From assembly GCF_018294505.1 (NCBI RefSeq), contig NC_057807.1, positions 170,094,883 to 170,158,882 of the forward strand: a stretch of DNA of 64,000 nt, given 5' to 3'. Source of the stretch: Triticum aestivum (taxonomy: Eukaryota > Streptophyta > Magnoliopsida > Poales > Poaceae). Within the stretch, counting starts at the first letter, position 1; each line of letters begins with the position of its first letter. Below, piece after piece: positions 46,518-59,275 of this stretch. Position numbers and translations under genes: made by a program. Under the pieces are notes generated by a model that did not search any database, was not told where the DNA came from, and saw only the letters and a program-made list of their open reading frames with translations.

Positions 46518-46728
46518 ATGGGGAAGAAACGCGTGGAGAAGAAGAAGCAGACGTCATCAGCGAAGGAGGCTGTCACCGAGGGAACCAGGAGAGGGGAGGA
46601 GCTAAACAAGAAGCGGAGTGAAGATGTCGTCTTCACCCCATCGAACTTGAGCGGCCCAGACCTTCAAGCAAGGTATGGGTATCTGTGGGTAGGCCCAATG
46701 AAATAGGGCATGGAGCACCTGTGGCTTA
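46518..46728 (+). pseudogene. E6 antisense gene, 5' end only
   Basis: Plus strand, antisense to E6, ATG at 46518 and about 375 bp from the 3' LTR. It opens MGKKRVEKKKQTSSAKEAV, Lys-rich like the candidate E3 start (MAATKKERGKKP). It continues for 62 codons to TAG at 46704-46706, and E7 cuts it 22 bases later. It is too short for a domain call; it is assigned by position and basic start to the same class as the E3 antisense gene. Confidence 0.5.
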
Positions 46729-47618
46729 TGTGGCAGGGAATTAGGATCCGCCGGATTCTTCTGCGCTTACTTCATCTATGGTCTTTGTGTGCGGAGATCT
46801 CAACCTCCCCGGTCTACCTTCTCGCAAATCTCACAGCCTAGCATGATGAACTCGAAGGAAAGGGGACATAATAGTTTACCCAGGTTCGGGGCACCTTCGG
46901 TGTAAAACCCTACTCTTGCTTTGTGGTGGATTTGCCTCGTGGGGCCGAGGACGAACTAGTACAGTGGTGAACAACCTCAGGAGGTGTGTTCTTGAGCTCA
47001 AGTGAGCTGGTGAGGGTGGAATGGGTTCGGTCGACTTGATCTCCCCCATGGTGGAGGCTAGGTCCTATTTATAGTGGCCTTGGTCCTCTTCCAAAATGAA
47101 GGCGGGAAGGGATCCCACAATGGCCAAATTTTAAGGGAGAAAACTAGTACATCTTATCCTGACGAAAGTGGTCTTTTCCTGCAAGCCTCTTGTCGTGACG
47201 CCGCGGTGGCCTCGGTGATGACCTCCATCGTGCCATCCTGGCGGTCTTTGTCTTGTTGCACGGGAATGGAAACCTTTGGCTACTTCCTCAGGACTCTACG
47301 CCTGTTGCTTGCCTCCTTTGCACGAAAGAGGAAACTGGTACATTGCGCCCGCTGGCGCCCGCCTGGCCTTGGTCTTCATGTCTCATATCACCCGAACCGA
47401 CGAGGTGAGCCTTGCATAGAAGTCTCCGCTCCTCAGGAGCCAGCCCGAGGAGGCTGTTCCCTTTGGAGGTCTTAGCGTCGTCCGCCTCACGAGGCTTGGC
47501 CCCTGGCGAGTGTCTTGATTTGTCAAGGTCGGATCTGGGCCGACCAGGCCATCGATTTAGCCATGCTGTGGGCCCCAGGCAGGTAATTCTGGGTACCCCA
47601 TTTCCGAGAACACCGACA
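46729..47618 (-). repeat. E7 3' LTR
   Basis: 890 bp, plus strand TGTGGCAGGGAATTAGG...GAGAACACCGACA. The outer (46729) end is diverged and was placed by comparison with E3 and E8. Minus-strand TATAAATAG at 47065-47073. Confidence 0.7.
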
Positions 47619-47862
47619 GTAGCCCCCGAGCCCAAGGCGTGCTTGGACTTTGCTTTGAGGCAAAACCAGAGGGAAAGTGCCGAGCGCCGCGGGCCCTAAC
47701 CACCTGCAGACTTGGGTGACGCGTGGCAATTGGTGGGATGTAGGCGTCTCTGCTTCCCTATGCTGCCTCAGCAACTATTCGACTTGACGAGTCGCTGCTG
47801 CATGCAGAGAAAAACCATCATTGCCTAGGATCATGGAGGCCGGCGGTTGGCCTTCCTCCGGT

Positions 47863-47870
47863 TATAAATG
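47863..47870 (+). promoter_or_regulatory. Candidate TATA box for the E7 antisense gene
   Basis: TATAAATG on the plus strand, 97 bases before the antisense ATG (47960), with a CT-rich stretch between (about 47890-47950). It lies outside the LTR, so the antisense gene may have its own promoter. Confidence 0.5.
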
Positions 47871-47959
47871 AGGGGGAGGGGCAGAGCCCCCCTCGCTCAT
47901 CTCTATCTTCATCTTCTTGCTGCCCGTTCCTTCCTCCTCTCCATCTTGCCGTATCATCC

Positions 47960-48098
47960 ATGGCGCCGATCGGAAGATTCTCCGTGACAGAAAAGGGAAA
48001 AGCCCCTCCGGAGGAGCCTTAACTGCTTCCACCGAAGAAGAGATTTAGCTATCCTCGCGATGCTGGCACAGGGCAGGGAGTGACTCGACCTCGGAACG
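47960..48098 (+). pseudogene. E7 antisense gene, 5' end only
   Basis: Plus strand, antisense to E7, about 340 bp from the 3' LTR. It begins MAPIGRFSVTEKGKAPPEEP, then TAA, and continues in frame LLPPKKRFSYPRDAGTGQG until E8 at 48099. No domain is visible in this short piece. Position and upstream conservation with E3 support it as the same antisense gene. Confidence 0.5.
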
Positions 48099-48466
48099 TG
48101 TCGGCGTTCTGGATATGGGGGTACCCAAACTTTCCTGGCTCTGGCCCACTACGTGGCTCCATCGATAGCCTGGTAGGGCCCGGCTTCAGCGTCAACAAAT
48201 CAAGACTCTCGCAAGGGGCCAAGCCTCGCGAGGCGGACGGCGCCAAGACCCCCTAGGGAAAAGGCCTCCTTAGGCTGGCTCCTAAGGGGCGGAGAGTTGT
48301 ATGAAAGGTTCACCTCACGGGGCTCAGCTGACATGGGCCATGATGACCAAGGCTAGGCGGGCGCCAGCGGACGCAGAGTACCAGTTTTCTCTTTGGTGCA
48401 AAGGAGGCAAGCAATAGGCGGGGAGTCCCAAGTAATCAGCCAATGGTTTCCATTCCGGTGCAACAA
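48099..48466 (+). repeat. E8 5' LTR, portion left of B
   Basis: Starts TGTCGGCGTTCTGG and ends GGTGCAACAA. The intact E3 LTR (GATGCAACAAGACCAAGACC, about 12801) shows the uninterrupted site. Confidence 0.85.
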
Positions 48467-51400
48467 TGTCAGGACCCCGACTCAATGCCACATCGATCTA
48501 GCATGTAACATCTCATATCACTTTGCGGCCTCACGCACGGTATCCCCACGGGTGTCGCCTTAGCTTTGCCTGGGACCGCTTGCGCCTTTTGGCACACGTA
48601 TATGATAGTGTCGCTAGCATCCATATGATAAAGAGCCCGGGCTGACATGGCTAGTCATAAACCCAAAGTGGCACAAACTTATAGGGACAAGCATCCATGA
48701 CCCAGCATCGAACGTGTCGGTCATCGGCAAGTGAATCCAGGCTGTAGCACTGGGCTAGCAGGACTCCGGTGAACCGGGATGTAGCGGGCTAACAGGACTC
48801 CGGTATTCACCGCGTGACATTTCCCCGAAGGGACAGACACAGGAACGAAGAAGGACACATGCCGGCCAGCCTAAGGGTTCCGGAGCAGTAGCAAGCTACC
48901 ATGGCTCAGTGGAAGCACTAGGAGACATTTCCCGGTAAGAGAGGCTACTAAGGATAAACAACTAGATAGTTAGATCCCACACATACCAAGCATTTCAATA
49001 ACATACACACAATATGCTCGATATGTGCAAATACAACATGGCATCACAACATGACTCTACAACTCAAGTATTTTATTCAATAGGCTCCGAGGAGCGAGAT
49101 ATTACAAACATGGGTCTCATGGCCCAACATTCAGAGAATTCAAGTCAAGCACAAGAGGAAGCTTAACATGTCTAAGTACAGACATCTACAAATGAAAAAG
49201 GCTGAGAAGCCTGACTATCTACTAGATCCTGCCGAGGGAACAAGATCGTAGCTGAGGTAACAAGCTAAACGTCGAAGTCCACGCGGAACTAATAGGGAGA
49301 CTGAGTCTCTCTGCAAAAACATAAAATAGGAAAGCGTGAGTACAAATGTACCCAGAAAGACTTACATTAGATCTAACTACATATGCATCATTGTCAACAA
49401 AGGGGATGGTGGGGTTTAACTGCAGCAAGCCAGCTTTGACTCGGTGGCTATCCTGAACTACGACCGCAAGTAACTCTTTTGAGGTGGCGCACACAAGTCC
49501 ACATATTCACCATATCAATACACCACTATGGATCCGCTCCCGTCTCCCTACGAGAACGCCATCCATAGCACTCACGCTTATCTTGCGTATTTTAGAGTAT
49601 CCACTTTCACTTGTCTATGAACTGTACAGGCAACCCAGAAGTCCTTTACCGCGGACACGGCTATTTGAATAGATAATGTTAACCCTGCAGGGGTGTACTT
49701 CTTCACACATTCTCTCGCCACTTACCGCCATGTACACCTCGTGTATCTCGGCAACCTTCAAGCGGAAGCCTGGCGAGGGAGTCGGCCACGACCTAACTTA
49801 CCACACAAGTCTCTCGTACAGGTTTATCGCCTATTCGGGTTCCATCCGCAAGGAGATCCGGCCGGGGTGTCGCTCACGGCCCCAAATGATGTGTGCAGGG
49901 TTCCCAAGCCCACCATCCAGGTGCCACTTGGCCACTGTGCCTAGTCTGTCCCAAGCCCACCTGTACCGGGTGCCACTTGGCAGACTACTAACACTACCTA
50001 CAAACACCAGAAACTAGTTGCAACTCCTGCACAGAGATCAAGTTGATTAATAAGTCGAGAGAGCTTGGAGTGCCCGGAGCCCAATGTGTGGTAGTAACTG
50101 TTCATGGATCACAAACACAGAACTCAGTTCCTGAGGACGGTTTCAATGAGACAACCCACCATGTACTCCTACATGGCCTCTCACCGCTACCTTTACCAAA
50201 TCGTGTTCACACACTTAGCTCTCAACAGTAGGACATGTTCACCATATTCCAACTCATCCCCGATGAATCAGACCTGACACAACTCTAAGCAATAGCAGGC
50301 ATGACAAACACGCATGAATGAGTAGGCACATCAGGGCCCAAACAACTCCTACTGATGCAAGTGGGTTTCATCTATTTACTGTGGCAATGACAGGTCATGC
50401 AGAGGATAAGGGGGTTCAACTACCACAACATGTAACAGTTGAATCGTTGTTGTCCTAATGCAGTAAAAGAGAGCAGGGGCGAGAGAGTAGGATTGTATCG
50501 GAATGAACAAGGGGGTTTTGCTTGCCTGGCACTTCTGAAGATAATATAGCTCTTCATCAGTGTCATCGAACTCATCGTCGAAACCACGTCTATCGAGAGG
50601 GGACAAACACTGGCAAACAAGGAAGAACACAATCAATGCAATGCACAATATGATGCATTATTATGACATGTCAATATGCTGTGTGTTGGGCTAATGCAAC
50701 TAAAACCAGGGTGGTTTGAGCTTATTTGAATCCAAGATTCAAATACAAGCCTAAACTATGAACTCATATAAGTGCATTATCATGTTTCATCTAAACAGCA
50801 ATGTTAGGTTGCTCTAACATGCATGAAACCAGTACAGATGGAAAGGTTTGATTTTTCTAATCATTTTTCATATATAACTTATTTCAATCTGATTTACGGT
50901 TGATTTTATATGATTTTTAGAAGTTTATAACATTTTTTGAAATAAATAAACCATTTAAGATTTATTTAAATTCCAGAAAGAATTACAGCGTCAGCATGAC
51001 ATCACTATGATGTCAGCGGTCAACAGGGCCGGTCCAGGTCAAACCTGACCACTGGGGTCCACTGGTCAGTGGCTGGGGCTGGTTAGTGTCACTGACATGT
51101 GGGCCCAGTCAACAGCCACGTCAGCTTGGTCAAAGCTGACACGTGGGTCCCGTCGAATTAGACTAATCCTATCTAATTTCGTTAGCTGGTTAATTAAACC
51201 GGTGGGACCCGACTGTCATTGACCCTTGGGGTTAAATTAATTGGTGATTAGCGCTAATTAATCCTTCGCCACGTCAGCTAGACGGGCGGTAAGCAAACGC
51301 GGCGGCGCTCGTCGTTCCGGCGATTCCGGCGACGGGAGCATGCGGGGCTAGTCCCGTTGGAACGGCCATGATGCGGCGCGTCCAACGGTGGCTGTGTCTG

Positions 51401-52650
51401 CAGCTAGGGTGGCCGGTAGCAATGACGAGGAGCTCGGCCGCGGCGACCGGAGCTCAGGTGAGGCGCGAGCGGTGGCTACGGTGCACAACAGGAGCAATAG
51501 GTGAGGGTTTTGGGGTCCTGGTGTGGCGCTGAGCACGGTGGTGTGCTCGGTCGCGGCCGTAGGTGACAGTGGCCACGGCGGTGACATGAACGGCGGCGAT
51601 GAGCTCTCGGCTCCGAAGGCTAGCACGGCTAGTGAACGGTAACGAGCTCGAGGAGTAGGGGAGAAGACGGCGGAGCTCACATCGGAGTCGAAGCGGAGCT
51701 TGGCAGGCTCGGGGAGGCGTCGAAGACGACGAATCGACGACGACGATCTTCGGCGGCCGACGAGGGAGACAGCGGCGGTGGCGGCGCAACAGAGCTTCTG
51801 GCGCCGCGTGACTCGGTGGAGAAGACGAAGACAGCGAGGCGAAGACGCCTGGGACGGAGAGGGAGCGGGGGAGTGGCTGTGGCCGCGGCGGTGCTCGTCG
51901 GCGGTCTCGGGTGCGTCTAGGGATGAGCAAGGGAGAGAGACAGAGGAGGGAGAGGGCATGGGGAGAGGGAGAGGGGCCCGGGGGGGGGGGGGGGTTGTGT
52001 GGTGTGTTCAGGGCGTCAGGGGAGTGAAGCAGGCAGGGTGGAGGGGGCCTACGCGTGGCCAGCAGGCGGCGAGCACGCGCCCCTGTCTTTCTTTCCAAGG
52101 TGGAAGACGACAGGGAGCCAGGCGGTGGTGGGCTGGGCCGAAACAGGAGCTGGGCCGGTGCGGCTATAGGTAGGTGGCCCAGGTAGTTTCCTTTCTCTCT
52201 CACCCTTTTATCTCTTTCTGTTTTCTATTTTTTCTGTAGTTGTTTGGGCTTTATTAAAAATAGCAGAGCACTTCTAAAAATCCTGAAAATAATTGTGGGC
52301 ACCTTCTGAAATATATGCAACAGGCCACATTTAGTTTCAGAATTATTTGAGCATTTAAATTATTTATAGCATTCAGATTCCCAAATTCAAATACTTTATG
52401 AGTTAATTCAAAAATCCATAAATGGCCAAGAAATATGATCATCATTTTAGGGAGAGGTTTTCACCTTTATCAAAAATCATGAACATTTCCAAAGGTATTT
52501 TGGGTTCATTGAAGATTATTTTAGGTTGAACCTATTTGATTTGATCTGGTGCTAGGGTTTGAACAATCCCCATTTTAGGTTTAAATGAAATTTAAACATG
52601 ATGCAGCAACCAAGCTAGTCCAAGTGCATAGCAAGGCTAGGGACGTGACA
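48467..52650 (-). repeat. B 3' LTR
   Basis: 4,184 bp. It contains TATATA at 50871-50876, a TGAC-rich block at about 50991-51225, a GC-rich block, a run of 16 or so G near 51979-51995, and GTAGGT at 52170-52175. Confidence 0.9.
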
Positions 52651-55600
52651 ACTCACCCCCACTAAGGAAGAATCTCGTCCCTAGATTCAAGCGTAGGGTA
52701 AGATGAAAAGGGGGACACAACTAACGCAATCTTCACGATCCAGGGTGCACCTCGTAAGAACGTTGATTTGATCACCATCAGTGTCTCTATGCCTTGCTCT
52801 GAGAACTTTAACCAACATGACAAAGAAAGGGAAGGGAAAACTCTAGAAAGATCGATCTTCTCGGAGATCGAACAACTCAGGATCAACTCTCGGAATGAGA
52901 CATAGCAACATCTCTCGAGCTGAGACAAGAAACACACATCGAGAGGGGTGGAAAGAAACAGTTGACGATGGTTCAACTCCGTGGGCAACAATTCCACGCT
53001 TAAGTAAGATGGTGCATGGTTTCAAAGTAGCGAGGAGATAATTGCCATGATTCCATATTGGGGCACCTTAGGGGAGGTGACTCGTAGAAATATCCCCTTA
53101 AGTGGCAAAAGAATTATCTTTGATTCGGAGATCATCGAGATTCTTTATACCAGCCTAATGCAATTCTCGAGCGATCGTTTGGAGGGGGTCGGTAGAATGG
53201 CATGCCCGGATTAGAATGGATGATGTGGACTACCTTGTTGAAAACAACACAAGGGATGATTTTAGTAACTGAGGAGAAGCTCAACAATAGAGAGTGAGTC
53301 CACTGTTTGAGAAGTTATAGCATAACCGAGGAACTGAGAGCAAGCCCAGTTAGTGCCGATGATAACACCTAGCGCTTGTGCCTGCTCTCAAGAACTTGAG
53401 CATTTCCATATTTATCAAGGTTTTACCAATATCTGCGTCAAGGATCCTGGCAATACAACATTCCCCCATGATGAATACCGGTGGAGGATGCAGACGTAAC
53501 GGAAGATAACACTTACTCAGATTTCACATTAGCGAGGCCAAGGGGTTAAAATCTGTATGATCGACTGAGAGACATTTAGCACTCCGCTTCCAATGTTCTC
53601 CTTGATGTGCTAGCATAATCCATTCATAGATATGGTTTGATATCTAGAACATCAAGTAAAAGGTCGGACTTCGGGAACACAAAAATCCATAAGGAACAAC
53701 TACTTGAGTAAATCCTAGGAAATCCTTATAGGGAGGTGGCCAACTTCCTCAATAAAGATACTACAATAATAGGTCTTCCGGTTGGGTGTGTTGGCCACGA
53801 CATCCACTTTACCGGTTACGGTGAGACCATTATTATAGTTTCTTGGGAAACGTTCCAACCATCATATCTGCCCAAGATTCAGATCTGGTTGCTGTCAGAA
53901 TAATCCAGACTCATCAAGTCTAGGAAGAAAAATGAAAGTTTGCAACACAAATCGACGAGATGGCATTGCGGAATTCTTAGGAAATGAACTACGATAGCAA
54001 GCTCCAAAAGATGAGCCGGTTCTGCTACACACATGTGAACATGGTGTCCCAGACAGGCATGGTCACCTGGTAGTCTTACAACGAAACACTACTGAGTTCA
54101 GGTGGAAAACCATCATTGAGGACAACAGAGTCCTTGATTAAGCCCGGGTTAGCTCTTAAAAGGAACTCCTTCTCCTGGAACAAATCAGTCAGTGGCTTGG
54201 TGTTCTAGTGACACATATGGAGTGGAGGTAGCGAGCTTGTCAAACCATAGAATACTTCACACGTGCATGACTGGCTTGGGATGGTACCAGAGGAAACAAA
54301 AACAATCTTTCTCAAGCTCACGGCGGAAACTAGCACCAGATGCACGTGAATGAGAGGAAGTCACTTCTTTCATCCAAACATATTCTTCATGAATGGGGCA
54401 TGAAGAAAATGCTTACACAAGTTTCCAACACCAGCTGGATGTTCAACATGAATCATGGAGGAGACAAAATGGTACTGATGGGATCAACAACAACTCATCA
54501 GAATTTCCATATCACTGGACTCCCACCATTATGTGAACACGGTGATAGCATTGGTCAGACCAAACGATGTAATGGTGTATGATCGAGGGATCAACCACGA
54601 GTAAGACAACATTATGAACATCGTTGGTTCTAATTTGACTTGATGATAGCCCATACTCAAGTCAAAGTTTTGACAAGACAATAGATCCAACAACTGATCA
54701 CGAGGACCAATTGGTGAAGATATCATCTTTCTTCAACACACACACAAACACAAAGATATCCCTTCAAAAAGAGCCAAATTCGGCAAAGCTTTGTATCTTC
54801 CAACTCTCCAAGTTGTTGTTTAGCTTGACCAACTAGCTTAGGGTATCCAACATAGATTCTTGGAGAAGGGGTGGTTTATAAGAAACCAACTTGATCACGA
54901 ACTCAACATAGCGGTCAGGTGACAACCTGGTGATACTTCCGAGAAGATATTCGGAGAATCACGAACCACCGATATGTTACTAAGCTCGGGAATAATCTTG
55001 CTTTTCACGGCCAGACGAAATGATCAAATGAGTGAGGGATTGACACTATCCTAACTCATTGATCAAAAAGTGCACCGGAAATAAGGACTAGGTAGCACGA
55101 TAAACCTTAGGCTGATGATTCAACAATCAACACATAAGGATAAGATTATTGTCCATTAACTACCAAGCAACACAGTTGCTAGGAGTATTGATTTCACACA
55201 TCACGATTCACTTGTCGCCATTCCGGTTGCGACAGGAACCGAGGAATGAATAATGATGGCGGGAAGTATCACTGTATCAAGAGTTCATAGGATGATGTGC
55301 AATTCCCATGACATTCTTGATATCAAGATGGTAATACTCCAAGGTGGAACAGAACAAAAGCTGGACCAGTATTTGATCTAAGAACACAACTGCTTTGACC
55401 CAATCCTGGATATGGATGAGGTACTGGAGTTTGTTTCTCCTAGTCATTCCCGAATAGAATGGCTTGACGGGCCACAAGAGTAGTGGCATCGATGAACACG
55501 AATGCATAACTACTCCTGACTATCAATTGATAGACGAGGGCCAGAAAACAACTAAAGAGGGACAACTCAAAGGAACATATGATTTTCTGAGTTGTGGATG

Positions 55601-56539
55601 CATAGATTTAGTATGTCAAACAAGTTCAACATATTTCTTCCAGATAATCCATGCAGAAAGGTAGGACTGGCAGATTCACAATGCATAATGGAGAACTCAT
55701 CAAGAGCACTCTGGTTGTGATCTTTTGGTTCAAAGAACTTCTGCCATAATGGTTCATGATATTTGGAAGAAGGAAACACCACGGACCTCGAGGACTATCA
55801 CAAAGGTTACTAATATCCTAAAGGAACTAGCAGACACTATCAACAAGAAATAAGTAGGGTGAATCTCGGGTTCAAAAACCCAGGAGTAGAATACCTACTA
55901 ACTAAATGGCATCACAGGATGCTTTCGAGAATAATGGCTATAATCATCACACTGGGAACGCAAAACATGGCCGGGTTACTAGTTGATACTCTAGACACCT
56001 AGGGTCATAATAATAGCTCCAACATATATGTCGAGGCAACAGAGTACCTCAACTCACTGGTTAGTGTTCTTATTCTGATCAAAAGGACATTGAAACGGGA
56101 GGAAGGAATTTTGCAAATGCTTCAGACTATTTAGAAACTGGGATGACTCGGATAGCATAACGGCTGTAAATGCTCGAAAAGATTGAGACATCATGCAAAT
56201 GGTGGCATAACCACTCGATCGTCACAATATCAAGGTTCCGAGATCAACTATGAACACACAGAAGTAGTAGAAACTGAACTGAGGCTTAAATCCAACAATC
56301 TTATAAGTCTACGGATTAGTAACACGCGATCCTAATAGAAAGAGGAGATAGTCTAGTTCCTTAACCCCGTAGGAAAGATAAGATGACTCAGATCAGAAGG
56401 GCATAAGGTATAAGGAGTAAAAAGAGCCTTACGTTCCATCCCACAATCAATTCCCTTATATAACTAAAGAATTTCAAGACTCAACTTCGACCAGTTTGGC
56501 TTGGTAATCCTACAGGCAGTCAAGCTCTAATACCAAAGC
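52651..56539 (-). pseudogene. B internal region: decayed gypsy pol
   Basis: 3,889 bp, nearly the same length as in A. A 65-codon open piece (54726-54529, minus) is a clear RT remnant: FDLSMGYHQVKLEP corresponds to the FSKIDLRSGYHQ block and TSFGLTNAITVF to the FGLTNAP block of Ty3/gypsy RT. The active-site YxDD was not found. No intact gag, protease or integrase is visible. Like A, it looks like a copy from a non-autonomous lineage. Confidence 0.7.
56524..56535 (-). other. B primer-binding site, one mismatch
   Basis: Minus-strand TGGTATTAGAGC. It differs from the A site (TGGTATCAGAGC) by a C-to-T change, again at a C followed by AG. Confidence 0.85.
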
Positions 56540-58912
56540 TGTCAGGACCTTGACTAAATGCCACATCGATCTAGCATGTAACACCTCATATCACTTTGCG
56601 TCCTCACGCATGGTATCCCCACGGGTGTCGCCTTACCTTTGCCCGAGACCGTTTGCGCCTTTTGGCACACATATATGATAGTGTCGCTAGCATCCATATG
56701 ACAAAAGAGCCCGGGCTGACATGGCTAGTCGTAAACCCAAAGTGGCACAAACTTACAGGGACAGGCATCCATGACCCAGCATCGAAAGTGTCGGTCATCA
56801 GTGAGTGAATCCAGGCTGTAGCACTGGGCTAGCAGGACTCCGGTGAACCGGGCTGTAGCGGGCTAACAGGACTCCGGTATTCACCGCATGACATTTCCCC
56901 GAAGGGACAGACACAGGAACGAAGAAGGACACATGCCGGCCAGCCTAAGTGTTCCGGAGCAGTACCAAGCTACCATGGCTCAGTGGAAGCACTAGGAGAC
57001 ATTTCCTGGTAAGAGAGGCTACTAAGGATAAACAACTAGATAGTCAGATCCCACACATACCAAGCATTTCAATAACATACACACAATATGCTCGATATGT
57101 GCAAATACAATATGGCATCACAACAAGACTCTACAAGTCAAGTATTTTATTCAATAGGCTCCGAGGAGCGAGATATTACAAACATGGGTCTCATGACCCA
57201 ACATTCAGAGCATACAAGTCAAGCACAAGCGGAAGCTTAACATGTCTGAGTACAGACATCTACAAATGAAAAAGGCTGAGAAGCTTGACTATCTACTAGA
57301 TCCCGCCGAGAGCACAAGATCGTAGCTGAGGTAACAAGCTAAACGTCGAAGTCCACGCGGAAAGAATAGCGACACTGAGTCTCTCTGCAAAAACATAAAA
57401 TAGGCAAACGTGAGTACAAATGTACCCAGCGAGACATACATCAGATAGAACTACATATGCATCATTGTCAACAAAGGGGATGGTGGGGTTTAACTTCATC
57501 AAGCGAGCTTTGACTCGGTGGCTATCCTGAACTACGACAGCAAGTAACTCTTTTGAGGTGGCGCACACGAGTCCGCATATTCACCATATCAATACACCAC
57601 TATGGATCTGCTCCCGTCTCCCTACGAGAATGCCATCCACAGCGCTCACGCTTATCTTGCGTATTTTAGAGTATCCACTTTCACTTGTCTATGAACTGTA
57701 CAGGCAACCTAGAAGTCCTTTACCGCAGACACGGCTATTCGAATAGATAATGTTAACCCTGCAGGGGTGTACTTCGTCACACACGCTCTCGCCACTTACC
57801 GCCATGTACACCTCGTGTATCTCGACAACCTTCAAGCGGAAGCCTGGCGAGGGAGTCGGCCATGACCTGACTAACCACACAAGTCTCTCATCCTGGTTTA
57901 TCGCCTATTCGGGTTCCATCCGCAAGGAGATCTGGCCGGGGTGTCGCTCATGGCCCCAAACGATGTGTGCAGGGTTCCCAAGCCCACCATCCAGGTGCCA
58001 CTTGGCCACTGTGCCTAGTCTGTCCCAAGCCCACCTGTACCGGGTGCCACTTGGTAGACTACTAACACTACCTACAAACACCAGAAACTAGTTGCAACTC
58101 CTGGACAGAGATCAAGTTGATTAATAAGTCGAGAGAGCTTGGAGTGCCCGAAGCCCAATGTGTGGTAGTAACTGTTCATGGATCACAAACACAGAACTCA
58201 GTTCCTGAGGACGGTTTCAATGAGACAACCCACCATGTACTCCTACATGGCCTCTCACCGCTACCTTTACCAAATCATGTTCACACACTTAGCCCTCAAC
58301 AGTAGGACATGATCACCATATTCCAACTCATCCCCGATGAATCAGACCTGACACAACTCTAAGCAATAGCAGGCATGACAAACAAGCATGAATGAGTAGG
58401 CACATCAGGGCTCAAACAACTCCTACTCATGCTTGTGGGTTTCATCTATTTACTGTGGCAACTACCGCAACATGTAACAGTTGAATCGTTGTTGTCCTAA
58501 TGCAGTAAAAGAGAGCAGGGGTGAGAGAATAGGATTGTATCGGAATAAACAAGGGGGTTTCGCTTGCTTGGCACTTCTGAAGATAATATAGCTCTTCATC
58601 GGTGTCATCGAACTCATCGTCGAAACCACGTCTATCGAGAGGGGACAAACACCGGCAAATAAGGAAGAACACAATCAATGCAATGCACAATATGATGCAT
58701 GATCATGACATGCCAATATGCTATGTGCTGGGCTAATGCAACTAAAACCAGGGTGGTTTGAGCTTATTTGAATCCAAGATTCGAATACAAGCCTAAACTA
58801 TGAACTCATATAAGTGCATTATCATGTTTCATCTAAACAGCAAGGTTAGGTTGCTCTAACATGCACGAAACCAGTACAGATGGAAAGGTTTGATTTTTCT
58901 GATCATTTTTCA

Positions 58913-59275
58913 TATATAACTTATTTCAATCTGATTTACGGTTGATTTTATATGATTTTTAGAAGTTTATAACATTTTATGAAATAAATAAACCATTTAA
59001 GATTTATTTAAATTCCAGAAAGAATTACAGCGTCAGCATGACGTCATTATGATGTCAGCGGTCAATAGGGCCGGTCCAGGTCAAACCTGACCAGTGGGGT
59101 CCACTGGTCAGTGGCTGGGGCTGGTTAGTGTCGCTGACATGTGGGCCCAGTGAACAGCCACGTCAGCTTGGTCAAAGCTGACGCGTGGGTCCAGTCGAAT
59201 TAGACTAATCCTATCTAATTTCGTTAGCTGGTTAATTAAACCGGTGGGGCCCGACTGTCATTGACCCTTGGGGTT
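58913..59275 (-). promoter_or_regulatory. Candidate promoter in the B 5' LTR
   Basis: TGAC-rich block (about 59270-59030) followed in element sense by TATATA (58918-58913), the same arrangement as in A and S1. Confidence 0.4.

Larger units (their letters stand above)
32943..46728 (-). mobile_element. E6: gypsy element, 3' LTR and antisense gene start
   Basis: Minus-strand element. Its 3' LTR (32943-33081 plus 45365-46141, about 916 bp) is split by element A. The PPT (AGGCCTAGGGGCTTA on the minus strand, 46142-46156) adjoins the LTR, showing that the internal region continues to the right. Only about 590 bp of that region remains before E7 (46729). No sense-strand coding was found there, but an antisense ORF begins at 46518. 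The left flank is CGAGG within the E5 protease codons. Confidence 0.75.
46729..48098 (-). mobile_element. E7: E3-family element, minus strand, cut by E8
   Basis: The 3' LTR (46729-47618) is followed by the PPT and 480 bp of internal region. E8 then interrupts at 48099. The rest is outside the window. It is inserted in the E6 antisense gene. The LTR is like those of E3 and E8 in length and ends. The internal region repeats the E3 layout, including a GGGATGTAGGCGTCTCTGCTT stretch (about 47738) corresponding to GGGATGTGGGCGTCTCCGCTT on the E3 minus strand. Confidence 0.75.

Noticed and set aside
51348..52203. Pro/Ser/Arg-rich ORFs of 200-250 codons in the B LTR
   Set aside because: GC-rich low-complexity DNA gives long open frames by chance; the frame is not kept in A or S1.
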